A stretch of 64,000 bases of DNA from Prostheceraeus crozeri (taxonomy: Eukaryota > Platyhelminthes > Polycladida > Euryleptidae), in assembly GCA_907163375.1 (NCBI GenBank), contig CAJQUW010010404.1, positions 248,001 to 312,000 on the forward strand. Direction: 5' to 3'. Of this stretch, positions 1 through 11,104 are shown piece by piece. The notes beneath the pieces are model-generated. The model searched no databases. It was not told the origin of the DNA and saw only the letters and a program-made list of their open reading frames with translations. The position numbers and the translations under genes are program-made. The first letter of the stretch is position 1; each line of letters starts with the position of its first letter.

Positions 1-2
1 AC

Positions 3-224
3 CGATTCACGGACCAGCGTTTCGTCCTCCTCATCAACAGGCATCTCGCCGCCATGCTGAAACTGTATGACGCACTCACCCCGAAGGACAATTATTCCTC
101 CAATGCGAAAAGTTTCACCATGACGGCTAAAGATGCGGGAACCAAGGAGGGCTACATTATGGCGGTGCGCCTGAGAGTACCCACGCACCAGCTAGTGGCA
201 AAACCGGCAAATGCACTTTATTGA
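3..224 (+). CDS. C-terminal part of an unrecognised Polinton-associated gene
   Basis: An open frame enters from outside the window and ends at a stop after about 73 codons. I do not recognise the product. It lies directly upstream of, and on the same strand as, the first LPSNAS/LHFRR-type gene, and its composition matches the rest of element 1. It may equally be the N-terminal region of that next gene in a degraded state. Confidence 0.35.
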   Translation, partial: RFTDQRFVLLINRHLAAMLKLYDALTPKDNYSSNAKSFTMTAKDAGTKEGYIMAVRLRVPTHQLVAKPANALY

Positions 225-239
225 TCATTTGACACCCTG

Positions 240-1087
240 ATGACAGCGTTCGAGAAGTCTGTCAGCTATGCGGTGCCATATGGCCATTCCATCAATCTGG
301 CTGGCAGCGGCAGTGGCAGTGATCACAAGACAGCTGCAAAACTTACTTTGGAGCGTGTTTCTGCTGACGCCAAACCGGCATATTTATTCCTATTCAACGA
401 AGCGTTCAATCGAGCGTCCCACATACGACAAAACTTGCACTAGCGAAGAATCAATTCGGTGGCACATTCGATTTGAAAGGCTCGTTCAAAGACGAATGGT
501 CTGTTCAGGTGTATCCACTTCAACTACGTGTTGGCACAGACAGACGGGAGCAGTGGACAGTTAAAGTCGTCAAATTGGAGGCGGTGCTGCACCATAGTAT
601 AAGTTCAGCGTGCAAGTATTTGACGAACACTGTGGGACGGTCAACAGTGCGCTTCACGCCGGCGGCAGAAGACCTTGTCAGTCTGTCCGTCCTCTCACCC
701 AACCTAACAGTCACCTTGAGTAATGATCCACGTGATATCTTGGCCTTTGGTCAGACCACTTTCAATGGGAAAGCCACGGTCACATCTTCCGGCGGCATGT
801 CACTATCGCGGTGGATCAAATTCCTCTATATCTGCTCCTATGTTGGTGAGTACGTCCGGATCGGTGAAACACGAGCACTCCTACTTGCTGTGCTGACACA
901 CAATACAAAAGTATGCCCCAACTTGGTAGAACGGCCCTTCAAAAATGCCATGTACATCAAGATGATCACCTCGGAAGCGCATGATATCCACATGTAAATT
1001 TATGATGGCTCGGGCAAACTGATCCCATTCCGGGCGGGTGCAGTGACCATCATTCGGCTGCATTTCCGGCGGCGTGAACAAGCCGGT
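240..1087 (+). pseudogene. Polinton virion-type protein, LHFRR family, first copy
   Basis: The longest open part (about 473-997) contains a region of the type FLYICSYVGEYVRIGET followed by a C-terminal segment ending in RLHFRRR. This C-terminal signature is one I know from Polinton proteins that begin with L-P-S-N-A/S. The next gene on the same strand has the same ends, so the two look like tandem paralogues. The role is probably structural, as a minor virion component, but this is inferred from the family. The copy is broken. Its N-terminal part is poorly preserved and the start cannot be chosen with confidence. Confidence 0.55.
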
Positions 1088-1125
1088 GCAATGCAAAAAT
1101 GGAAAATTGGGCAAATAATAATAAT

Positions 1126-1600
1126 ATGGCCGACTCATTCAAATTGTTCTTACCAAGTAATGCTTCCGCGGAGAAGTACCCAAGCAACAGCCCCTCGCAG
1201 TACACTACTGCTTTTACTGACCCATCCAAGTGGGCTCTGATGGTGGTGCCGGCTGGGAAATGGATGTGGAGTCTAACCTCTACGACAGTGACATTGGCGA
1301 CCAAAATGAGGAGGCGGGCATCACCATCAGCTGGACTGAGAATCATCAGAAATTGGTCAATGACATTTACCCGGTGAAATATAAGGTATTGAGTGGTGAG
1401 AAATGGAACCACAGCTGGCACAAGTTCTCCTACATCCCTAAGACAGACACTGGTAGGGAAATGGAGCGTCGTCTGCACTCCTTCCATGACTTGGTGATGA
1501 AGACAGCATCAAGTGGACCGGCCTTCCAATGGAAGGTGATCACGAGATACAAAGATACTCTCCAGTACAACACCCATTGGATAGCCTGGTCAGACGCACG
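1126..1600 (+). pseudogene. Polinton LPSNAS-type protein, second copy, 5' part
   Basis: The frame starts at an ATG followed by SFKLFLPSNASAEKYPSNSP, the N-terminal signature of a family common in invertebrate Polintons. Further coding-like sequence of the same family lies on the far side of two insertions, at about 4674-5257 and 11340-11835. Insertion of the BEL/Pao composite at 1601 ends this part. The gene is a fossil. It is a probable virion-associated protein, by family only. Confidence 0.6.
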
Positions 1601-2680
1601 TGTGTGAAGTTAGCCTCACCAATATCCGTTCCACATCGAAAATCACATGTGCCACTCTCGAAAATAACATTACACATAATTTTAGAGTGTGCCAGCTTGT
1701 GCCACCACTCATTTCTCAAAATAATGCAGCAGTTTGCGAGAAATCGTCGATCAAAAGTTCGAGGTGGTACGGATGTGAAGTTATCCGCACCAAATTACAG
1801 AAAAGATCTTAAATCGCATATTTATGAATTCTCAATCACAAGGACGTCTAAAACAACACGTCCAAAGCATGTGCTACGAACTACTTCCCCAAAATTCACA
1901 ATAGCAACTGAGAAAATGGAAAAAATGACCAAAATGTGGCACGGATGAAATTGGCCGAACCACTTATGAAAATAGCGTGTGCCACTCGCATCAACCCACC
2001 GAATACACTTCTTCGGAGTGTTCCAGCTTGTGCCACCCCTCAGACAGCCCCAACTCTCCGTAGAATCCGCAGAAATACGGATTTCCCTCCGCAGCCACGC
2101 ACACAGCCCATTCGTACCACTTGTGAAAATAGCGTGTGCCACTCGCATCAACCCACCGAATACACTTCTTGGGAGTGTTCCAGCTTGTGCCACCCCTCAG
2201 ACAGCCCCAACTCTCCGCAGAATCCGCAGAGATGAAATTGTTGAAATTGAAGATAAGAACCAAAGTGGTTGTATCTCTACCCAAGTGACATCAGCTTTGA
2301 ACCAGATAAGCAGTGTGCTGCTACAGACTGCAACAGTGCTGCTATCAGGTAAGCGTGGACGTCTTTCAGTAAATGTAATACTTGATTGGGGTAGTGAATT
2401 GAGTTATGTCAGATGCAGTTTGTTGAGAAAAGTGACGTTTGTTGGAACTAGTCAGACGCATGAGTTCAATTTGATTACCTTTGGGGAGCTTCAGGGTGGT
2501 ATGCGCTCTTATGTTGAAGTTGCATTAGAATTTTACAATCGTCATGACAATGGTAGTGCTACTGCAAAAGCTCTTTCCGTCGATAAGTTGTGTGCCCTTA
2601 TTCAGTCTAAGATTATGTTCGAATATGAAACCACTGTCTAATTTACTGCTTGCGGACACATTCCAGTGTGCCGAAAAACC
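1601..2680 (+). repeat. Left arm of the BEL/Pao inverted repeat
   Basis: This arm matches 3594-4673 in reverse complement almost base for base. It contains an internal direct repeat with a period near 157 bp, beginning GAAAATAGCGTGTGCC at 1968 and again at 2125. The first part is probably LTR, but its inner boundary could not be set by eye. Confidence 0.85.
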
Positions 2681-2882
2681 GATCGATGTTATCATAGGGA
2701 CAGATCACGATGTTTTACGATGTTCTGTGTATAATGTTTTACTCGATCACAGAATGAGAATGAGAGACGGGTTAGTAGCTGACGATTCTGCATTCAGAGT
2801 GGTAGTGCCTGGACCTAGCGGTGAGGTTACGACAGAAATAGGTCTACAACAAGTACATGTGAATTTGAATATAAATCATTAA
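2227..2882 (+). pseudogene. BEL/Pao pol fragment: aspartic protease region
   Basis: The translation shows the Pao-type peptidase pattern: an ILDWGSELSYV segment where the family has its LLDSGS-type active site, an LITFGEL segment, and downstream a PIDVIIGTD segment typical of the part before the reverse transcriptase. The family is Pao/BEL LTR retrotransposons. It is a fossil. The inverted arm at 3633-4295 carries the first part again on the minus strand. Confidence 0.75.
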
Positions 2883-2930
2883 CCTCAAGACAACGAAATC
2901 TTGTTGAAGTCGTTTTGAGAACTTTGACAA

Positions 2931-3170
2931 GTGGGAATCGATAAGAGCGAGATCAGCACTACTACCGAAATGAATAACTTAATAATGAACGAATTCGCAA
3001 ACTCAATGCACCGAATGCAAAATGGAAGATACCAAGTAGAATGGCCCTGGATCGACCAGGTGACAGTCGAAAGAAACGACGCGAAGGAAATCGCATACTC
3101 ACGTTTACAAAGTTTACGCAAAAGATGGAAAACACAACCCGATTCGTGAAAGGAATGTGATAAATTCATC
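2931..3170 (+). pseudogene. BEL/Pao pol fragment: start of reverse transcriptase region
   Basis: The frame carries NGRYQVEWPW followed by RLQSLRKRW. This matches the RYEV.LPW and RL.SL.KR pattern that opens the reverse transcriptase of BEL/Pao elements. It lies downstream of the protease region on the same strand. The rest of the polymerase is absent here. It is a fossil fragment. Confidence 0.65.
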
Positions 3171-3269
3171 AAGGATTATTCGTAATTTTTGGGTTTGGCC
3201 ATCCATCGGCGGAACACATTAAATATAAGTCAGAAAAATCAACTTTTCTCGACCGGAAATGTATTAAAA

Positions 3270-3600
3270 TACGTTTTTACAACATGCTGCGCAACGTATC
3301 GCTATCGCTCTGGCTGGCGCAATAAAAATGGGTTAGTTCTATGATCATTACTAATGTGTTGATAAAACAATGAAGATTCTACCGTTAAATGTTCATGAAG
3401 CCGGGAACGAATAGCTCTCATTGTTTCACCAATGTAGGTGGTCTTCAATCACGTAGGGCAAATGCAGTAGCGAAGAAAGTACACGCAACCTTTCCATGTG
3501 CAGCTCACTCGCCCATCCCCGCAACCACAGTGGATGAAATTAATTTTATTGCAGTCATTTTTGTCTTGAGCACATAGAATTCGATGCAAGGGTCGGTTTT
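3270..3600 (-). pseudogene. Penelope-like element fragment (GIY-YIG endonuclease)
   Basis: On the minus strand a cysteine-rich stretch (CAQDKNDCNK, then CICPT) is followed by TTYIGETMRAIRSRLHEHL. That is the GIY-YIG endonuclease signature of Penelope-like elements and closely parallels IYIGETERMIKSRIKEHL in the Penelope copies at 41-52 kb. The fragment sits between the two BEL/Pao arms, abutting the inner end of the right arm, and its reading frame is interrupted. It is a different and more diverged lineage from the copies in the palindrome. Confidence 0.65.
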
Positions 3601-4673
3601 CGGCACACTCGAATGTGTCCGCAAGCAGTAAATTAGACAGTGGTTTCATATTCGAACATAATCTTAGACTGAATAAGGGCACACAACTTATCAACGGAAA
3701 GAGCTTTTGCAGTAGCACTACCATTGTCATGACGATTGTAAAATTCTAATGCAACTTCAACATAAGAGCGCATACCACCCTGAAGCTCCCCAAAGGTAAT
3801 CAAATTGAACTCATGCGTCTGACTAGTTCCAACAAACGTCACTTTTCTCAACAAACTGCATCTGACATAACTCAATTCACTACCCCAATCAAGTATTACA
3901 TTTACTGAAAGACGTCCACGCTTACCTGATAGCAGCACTGTTGCAGTCTGTAGCAGCACACTGCTTATCTGGTTCAAAGCTGATGTCACTTGGGTAGAGA
4001 TACAACCACTTTGGTTCTTATCTTCAATTTCAACAATTTCATCTCTGCGGATTCTGCGGAGAGTTGGGGCTGTCTGAGGGGTGGCACAAGCTGGAACACT
4101 CCCAAGAAGTGTATTCGGTGGGTTGATGCGAGTGGCACACGCTATTTTCACAAGTGGTACGAATGGGCTGTGTGCGTGGCTGCGGAGGGAAATCCGTATT
4201 TCTGCGGATTCTACGGAGAGTTGGGGCTGTCTGAGGGGTGGCACAAGCTGGAACACTCCGAAGAAGTGTATTCGGTGGGTTGATGCGAGTGGCACACGCT
4301 ATTTTCATAAGTGGTTCGGCCAATTTCATCCGTGCCACATTTTGGTCATTTTTTCCATTTTCTCAGTTGCTATTGTGAATTTTGGGGAAGTAGTTCGTAG
4401 CACATGCTTTGGACGTGTTGTTTTAGACGTCCTTGTGATTGAGAATTCATAAATATGCGATTTAAGATCTTTTCTGTAATTTGGTGCGGATAACTTCACA
4501 TCCGTACCACCTCGAACTTTTGATCGACGATTTCTCGCAAACTGCTGCATTATTTTGAGAAATGAGTGGTGGCACAAGCTGGCACACTCTAAAATTATGT
4601 GTAATGTTATTTTCGAGAGTGGCACATGTGATTTTCGATGTGGAACGGATATTGGTGAGGCTAACTTCACACA
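3594..4673 (-). repeat. Right arm of the BEL/Pao inverted repeat
   Basis: Reverse-complement copy of 1601-2680, including the same protease-region frame (3633-4295, minus strand, 220 codons) and the same 157-bp internal duplication. It ends at 4673 in CTTCACACA, the mirror of the left edge. Confidence 0.85.
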
Positions 4674-5257
4674 CGTGTCATACGCCTCTCTGTTGAATTT
4701 GACAGACTGCTTGGATACCTCTACCATGTGCTTGAGCTGCGGGAGCGTATCCCATGGTTGATGCGGCGCTAAAGACGGATGAGAAACGGAGAACGGAGGG
4801 CCTTGCATGTACGGTGTTTGACCGGAATGGGGTAAAGTTTGATACACGGGTGATCTTGAAAGAACACCATGCTGAGCTTTTGAGCATTGAACAAATGCTC
4901 AAGGTGTGAAATGATATGATGTGATCACAGTCACGTGCGAAAACTGCTAAGGGAAAATTTATCATCACAAATGATGTCTCTGAAGTGCCCGCTGGTCCTA
5001 AACAAAGGTCTTCGAGATCCCTTCCAACACCCAGAGGTAGTGGTCATCGGAGGCGAGTTTTGGGCGAATTGCGCCTACAAAGGCCCGGCTTATTATAAGA
5101 AGGCGCACCCTATCCTTTCCGTATGGTATGTGGATATTTACTTGCAGAGCTGGTGAAGACCACCGTCCCATTAGAGCAGAAGACTGTGATTGTGCTCAAA
5201 CCACTCCAAATTGCTACAGTGGGCGAGTGTTTGACAGAAATTGACAACAAGAGCAAC
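4674..5257 (+). pseudogene. Middle part of the interrupted LPSNAS-type gene of element 1
   Basis: Coding-like plus-strand sequence with GC composition like element 1 resumes directly after the BEL/Pao composite and runs up to the DNA element at 5258. Recognisable stretches include FDRNGVKFDTRVILKEHH and GLRDPFQHPEVVVIGGEF. I infer that this belongs to the gene starting at 1126, because the flanks of both insertions are otherwise unexplained and the typical C-terminal segment appears after 11340. It is broken. Confidence 0.4.
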
Positions 5258-5440
5258 GCCCTATCAACCACAAAAGTCGCCCAGCGGTCGCCGCGACGGC
5301 CCTCGGCGTCGCCGAAGTCGCCGCCGCCCGGCGACTCCTGGTGGCGGTCGCCTCGACTGTATGTGGGCGACCGATGCCCGGCGACCGCTGTCAGCAGTCG
5401 CCTCGAGTGTCAACGGCGACCTTCATCATATGTCTGGTTT
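5258..5440 (+). repeat. Left terminal inverted repeat of the 6-kb DNA element
   Basis: Begins CCCTATCAACCA, followed by AGCGGTCGCCGCGAC. Roughly ten GTCGCC/GGCGAC hexamers follow in mixed orientation up to about 5430. It pairs with 11105-11334. Confidence 0.65.
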
Positions 5441-5449
5441 TAGCATTTA

Positions 5450-7970
5450 ACTAGCCTCCATGATGTCAGAAAGGCAATATTCCGGTTTCGCAAAACATAA
5501 ATTGCAAAAATTTCGGAATCAGCTTCAGAGTTTCTAATTAATTAAGACTCAAATGTAGAATGCTTGTGGAAAAAGATGCTTCTGATGCAGAAATTCGAAC
5601 GCATTTAATCAAACTAGATCAATGCATTTCCCGCGAGAAAATGAGTCGTGGGCCCCTCGTCAAAAAGTCTTGGGCCACATGAAAAAATGGGGGCCAACAA
5701 ATTTTTCGAAAATGGCTTATTTGGAAGTAAAAATGCATGATCATGTCAATTTGTGACCGTTCTCTTCGAAAAATGACGTGAAATGTGATCTCTTAAAGTC
5801 GAGGGTTGCCCCCCCCAATTTTCACGTTTATCTTTTTGACAGGGGGTGGTCGTGAGTCGGCCCTTTAAGTTCACACGAGCTCTAATTTTGAAATAGAACG
5901 ACCCCAGAGTTGTCACACACATTGAGCAGCGAATTTCTTGTGATTTCTAAGAAAAACGTATCTCCAATGTTAGTGGACTGGCCCGAAACTGTCATCGATC
6001 GGCCGTCTGGCACATCTAGGCAAGTTTTTCCTTGGAATAGATAACCGTAGCTCATTTCTCTCAGTGATTTTCGCTACATGATGATATGATGCATTCAATC
6101 GTGAAATGCTGCGTCAAACATCTTTGGTTGCGATGCTTCATATATATTTGCATGACGCATCGATGGCAATGAAAAAATTGCACAAAATTCTTGACTTAAC
6201 CCTGAACTTCATATCATTCTGACCATGATTCTGACTATGCCTGAATTTCAATGCTTGTCAATTTTTTCGTCAATCAAGGTTGCAAGTTGTATTATTGTTC
6301 ATTCATTAAATTGTAAATGAATGGAAGAATCCTCGATGAGTGTTGCATAATATCTCGGTCGCTTCAAGCCTGTGATACAGTTAGGGAGAGAAGGGAGAGA
6401 GAGAATTCTATTAATAGAAGTGATAGTTGTCGCTCATGAAAGTTAGACGAGGGCGAAGCCCGAGTCTAACTTTCATGTGCGACAACTAACTTGTTCTCAG
6501 TGTCTGACTTTTACGCCCCTCTCAAATGAAGCTGCGAATCTCCGACTCTCTTAGGAAACCCATTTGTGCTTAATCTTGCCCCTCATTGTTCTGTCATGGC
6601 ACATCTCTGAAAATAGAAGGAGCCGCCCCGCATTTTATTATTTCTAATATTGGACTTCTGGTTAAAGCGAGTTGCTATCTGAAATTTGCATACTTTAAAA
6701 GAGATGATTCAGTCAGACTTAATATGATGCAATCAGACTGAAATATATTCAAGTTAAACAGAAAACAAAGTCATATCAATAGTGGAAGACCGACGACAAT
6801 GGACACACGATTTACGTTCGTATCCACCCAAGACATTGACTCGTGCATTCAGAGGAGTACACCGAAAAATACCATCAAGAACAACACCTTCGCAACTCAT
6901 GTATTTGTAATATTTGTAACTCATGTAATATTTGTATGTGTACTGATACTGATGATGAGCATTAACGTTTAGAATTTAACATCAGAAACAACGGGTTTGA
7001 TATGATATTCACTTGTTTATTTGAAAGGTAGGAATCTCTCCTCTCGTTTTGCCCGTCACCATATAGCATTCGATACGGAAAGTAGCGCCGAACAACGATT
7101 ATCTAATAATTGAGATTCTGTCAAATTGTCAAACTTCAAGAAATAACAGTTAACAGCCCCTCATTGAATTTGTCTCACACCTCAACACCGCCTCATCTAT
7201 GCAAACTTCGAAACACCAAATAGCGCCCCGCATTAATTGCCAAACAATGAGCTAGGTGTGGTCAAATCGCCCATCTCCAAAAATCACAGCAGCCCCTCAT
7301 ATGATGTGGCGCCATTCAACTTCACTGAACAACAACCAATTCACTGAACGACAATATTTCAACTGTTGGTTGTACGCACACAAGAGCGCTTTGTCCAGTC
7401 CAGCCCGATAGCAGATAACTTTCTCGTGCGCCTTCGATAGCGCAGCGCAATCGGAAGATCACATTTCAACTCGAGGGGTGAAATAGAGGTCATCGCTTCA
7501 TTTCACAAAGAGAAATAGCGCAGAATAATCTAGAAGTTTCATTCGTGTCTCTACTTATTTGGAGTTGCCTGACTGACACCTCTGGACATCGTATGTAAAT
7601 TGATTGATCTTATTAATGGATTATCAACCAAATTACAATATAGAAAATGCGAGGAATATCTTGAGCCGAAAATATTGATATAATGGATTACTTATCAAAC
7701 GAAATTCGCATCAGGTAAGTCGAATGAAGTGATGATAGATAAATTTAGTAAATAGCGGTTTACCTGCGCACTACACATTATACCAAACACTGAATTGACT
7801 GAAATACATGTATTTCAACAGATAACTTTTGAATTAGATGTGATGTAAAAAAGTGTTCCTTTGGTTATAAATATTTGACTATAGGTAAAGCAAGCCAATT
7901 TTTCAGGACCATTCAAATAGAATCGTGCGGGCAGACTGACATCGTTAACGAATCGCTTCGCATGAATACA
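5450..7970. other. Interior of DNA element, no gene recognised
   Basis: No reading frame of useful length is present and no family was recognised. The sequence is moderately AT-rich. The only structured object seen is the hairpin at 6425-6486. Confidence 0.5.
6425..6486. repeat. 62-bp near-perfect hairpin palindrome
   Basis: AGTTGTCGC and CATGAAAGTTAGAC are mirrored by GTCTAACTTTCATG and GCGACAACT around a central GGGCGAAGCCC. Arms of about 29 bases pair with only one or two mismatches and a 3-base loop. It could be a miniature foldback element, a cruciform site or a transcribed hairpin. There is no neighbouring gene to suggest a function. Confidence 0.75.
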
Positions 7971-7977
7971 GTGAATC

Positions 7978-8155
7978 CAGTCGAAGCTCGTTAATTCAGA
8001 CACGGACAATTAAGACTTCGGTCAATTAAGATCATACGGCCGCGGCATTTTTTGTATATTTGGCGGCTTATATAAGATGCTTTTGAATTCAGACTTTCAA
8101 TAATTAAGAGATAGTAAACCTGGTATTTAAACTCTTGATTATCGAGCTTTGACTG
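7978..8155. mobile_element. Small pogo/Tigger-like MITE
   Basis: The ends CAGTCGAAGCTCGTTAATTC and (reverse strand) CAGTCAAAGCTCGATAATC form imperfect terminal inverted repeats around an AT-rich 178-bp body. CAGTC...CTCGATAAT is the terminal signature of pogo/Tigger-type Tc1/mariner elements, which supports that family. A clean TA duplication is not visible at the edges. It lies inside the 6-kb element. Confidence 0.6.
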
Positions 8156-9652
8156 CAAGATACTTTGCACAGCGTTGGCGCTAATTGATGGTTCGCTGCA
8201 ATGAGATAAAGTCAATTCTGGTAACTTGACATTAGACGGGCGTGAAGTAGACGGCCATAAGACATAAGGGGTAAACATTTTCGAGTAAGCTGCAACGTTT
8301 AAAATATTTCATTTAACCAACCTCATCCCCACAGAGATTTCACAAAGTTATCTCATTTTTACATGTTACCACTACATTTATGCATCATCGCGATAGGCGT
8401 ACCTCTGTATAGCTGAACATAGACGAAGCTATTGCTGAATTTTCTTAAATTCGCGTGCTTTACGCGTGCTCAACTTCATCGGCAAATTAGTCTTAATTAT
8501 TTTTAGTAAGCTTAATGAGTCTCATCGATCTTCTTTCTCTTTGAAAGAAGATTTTAATGTTTTACAAAAAATATTTTGCAATTTTCAGGGATATCTGTGA
8601 AATTGATGAGACGATAATTTGTCAATATAGATTAATTGATATTGTTGCTTGAAGCAAGTGATTTCGTCAGATTGAGAAAGCATGTCTTAAGTCGATTGGA
8701 ATTAAAGCGTCTATGCCGGTTTATAAAAAGTGTCTAATCATCGTAAGTATACTTCATCCAGGCTCGTGAATATCCCATTCCTTGAACTGCGAATATAAAA
8801 GGGCCATAACACAGAGTGCCACACTATTAGGTTTAATCGTTTTGAATCTGTTCAAGTTTTATGTGCGAATGTGTAGCCTTCAGAGTGCAAATTTAAACAG
8901 ATATAAATAATGAGAGCTATGCACAGTTAATTGGATTTTTCAATCGTGGCAGAAATCTTCAAAATTTTTGTTTCACATATCTTATCGGCTACAACGGCCA
9001 GAATTTTAGCTGAGCTGATATTTTCTATCTGAAGCCTCGTCTAGCCGTAAACCGTTCGCTCGCCTTTGGCCATGTCTAGTCACAATTTCTCCTGTGGCCA
9101 CGTCATCAATTCTATTAGATAGATCTCAGAAGAAATAGAAGAGCTGTATTAAACTTTTTGCATGTTAACATTTTCTAACAAATAATCTGATAGCTGTTTC
9201 AAGATGCGAGCGCTGCAATTGATCACAGTCCAGAGAATGAATGTATTTCCGGTTGCGTATCAATCTTCATAACATCTCATTCTATCAACAGGAAATTGAA
9301 GAAATTACCGGGTGATTTTCGAAAATATTGGATGAGTTGTTTCAGACCTCCAATTCTATCTGATAAACTTCACAGCCTATAGTGATGTTTTTTATTCCTA
9401 TCCTGCAGGAGCGCATGATATTGACTAATTCTTTCAAAAGACCGGTCCACTTATTCCTTGACTTACGACTGTCATTCAACGGTTTCGTTGCATGAATAGA
9501 GAGAAAGATGAGTCGCGCAAATCTGAGCAAGAGCACCGAAATGGCATTTCGCTCACTCACTAGCTCGCTATAACGTTCAGAATTTGGCAGTGACTGCTTT
9601 CTGTCTGGTTATTGAAATTGGTCGTAATTCCTGTGGCTCAGCAGATAGAGCT
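8156..9652. other. Interior of DNA element, no gene recognised
   Basis: AT-rich sequence with only short frames on either strand, such as a 72-codon minus-strand frame at 9342-9560 with no recognisable motif. I see no RNA gene, repeat array or transposase motif. Confidence 0.5.
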
Positions 9653-9953
9653 GGTCTGAACAGTGTTTCTACATCAAACTTTATGCAGACTTGCTTTTAT
9701 GCATAATTAAGGTTTATATTGACCTGGGGTCTAAACAGTGTTTCTACGTCGAACTTTATGTAGACTTGCTTTAATGCATAATTAAGGTATATATTGAACT
9801 GGGGTCTAAACAGTGTTTCTACGTCGAACTTTATGTAGACTTGCTTTAATGCATAATTAAGGTTTATATTGACCTGGGGTCTAAACAGTGTTTCTACGTC
9901 GAACTTTATGTAGACTTGCTTTAATGCATAATTAAGGTTTATATTGACCTGGA
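9653..9953. repeat. Tandem repeat, 4 copies of a 75-bp unit
   Basis: The unit GGTCTAAACAGTGTTTCTAC... recurs at 9653, 9728, 9803 and 9878. The first copy is the most diverged and the last two are nearly identical. Because 75 is divisible by three, a minus-strand frame (9697-10044) stays open through it. I read that as a by-product of the period, not as a gene. Confidence 0.9.
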
Positions 9954-10631
9954 TGACTAGTTGACTACTTTCAATATTAGGCACACGTGAGATTTTCAAT
10001 TCAAAATAAAGGCAGAAGGTGTCACTGTCATTTGCATCGCTCAATGATCGTCGGCATTAAAAGAGCGGTGCCACGCACGACCTGATTATCAACTGAATCA
10101 TTCAAATGACTTTTGCAGACACAAATGATTTACTGGAATCACAAAGCCACTCACATCGTTTTAAAATTATTTGCTGTGTTTGATTTAGGTACGCCACAAT
10201 GAAGTGGAAATGTACTGACGTACGTAGAGAAGCTTCACCATTTTAAATGCAGCTTTATTTTTCAGGCAAAGCAGTTCTCACTGATCGGCGGCAGCGGACT
10301 AAACGAAATATTTTAAAGGATTTTGGCTGCGGATATTTCGATGAAGTATTCATTTCACGGCAGGAACAATAAATTTCCATTCAAGAATTCCCGAATTTAT
10401 CGTGCGGTATCAAACTTTCTAGACCTCATGTGACTGAGAAGGTTAATAGAGGCTTCTCTGCAGAGCGTACTAAAGCACGCAAAAGATACATCTGATGGAA
10501 GGAGGCACCAACGCTCCCCTGCAGCTGAGTAATTGTGCCTGATACTCCTTTTCTCAATAGGTGACTCAATTTTTCATCTCTTGTATTTGGTGTTATATCC
10601 TGGTTATCTGTGTAGCTGCTATTGTGCATAT

Positions 10632-10773
10632 AATCTAAATGGCAGGAACTTTATTAACAACATCAAACCTGCATGTTTCTGTCAAAATTTTATCTGGAAA
10701 ATCGATGCTTTTTTCTGACAATTTGGAGTCATCAAATTTCAATGTAATTAAGAAAGTTCCTGTTATTTAGATT
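10632..10773. mobile_element. 142-bp miniature inverted-repeat element
   Basis: The left end AATCTAAATGGCAGGAACTT and the reverse complement of the right end, AATCTAAATAACAGGAACTT, form terminal inverted repeats of about 25 bp with few mismatches. The body is AT-rich and non-coding. The superfamily cannot be told from the sequence. Confidence 0.55.
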
Positions 10774-11104
10774 GTACTACGTAATTATGTCTTTCGATGC
10801 CTTTCATAGAACATTTTGTAACCTCCATAGAACAGTTGTATTTTTCGATCGTTAATTTGTACTTTTGTATCTTCAGTGCTTATAAATACAATTTTCATGT
10901 GTGCACATTAAATTTTCATTGAATCGGTGCAGGTGTATTGCAAAATATTGTATTCTGTGTAATTTCGCTTTATTTCTACTACTCCTCATAGGAAGCTTAT
11001 TGGTTTTCAGTGGAGCAGTACTGATGCACCTGCATCTTAGGGAGACAGCTCTAGTGTTTTACAAATTAATAGCGCAATGGGAAATTTCAACTGAAGGGTA
11101 GGGG

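Larger units (their letters stand above)
1601..4673. mobile_element. BEL/Pao-derived inverted duplication (LTR-retroelement fossil)
   Basis: The block begins TGTGTGAAGTTAGCC and ends with its reverse complement, as expected if the outer edges are LTR edges (TG...CA). Two arms of about 1.08 kb (1601-2680 and 3594-4673) are inverted copies that are virtually identical. Each holds LTR-like sequence and a BEL/Pao-type aspartic protease region. The plus-strand copy runs further, into the start of a reverse transcriptase region. Between them sits a Penelope-like scrap on the minus strand. It is broken, with several breaks. The near-identity of the arms suggests a young duplication or ongoing gene conversion. 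The block splits the second LPSNAS gene of element 1. Confidence 0.75.

Noticed and set aside
1979-2230. Several overlapping frames around 1936-2284 on both strands
   Set aside because: They lie in LTR-like sequence with a 157-bp internal duplication. Only the downstream protease-like part has family landmarks.
5258-5440. GC-rich repeats considered as a CpG island or CRISPR-like array
   Set aside because: Hexamers are irregularly spaced and mirrored at the other end of the insertion, so they are transposon terminal repeats. There are no spacer-like unique segments of constant length.
7815-8278. Two minus-strand frames of 64 and 95 codons
   Set aside because: They run through the small pogo-like MITE and its flanks and have no motif.
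9697-10044. 115-codon minus-strand frame
   Set aside because: Kept open by a 75-bp tandem repeat whose length is divisible by three. No motif, and the rest of the region is non-coding.
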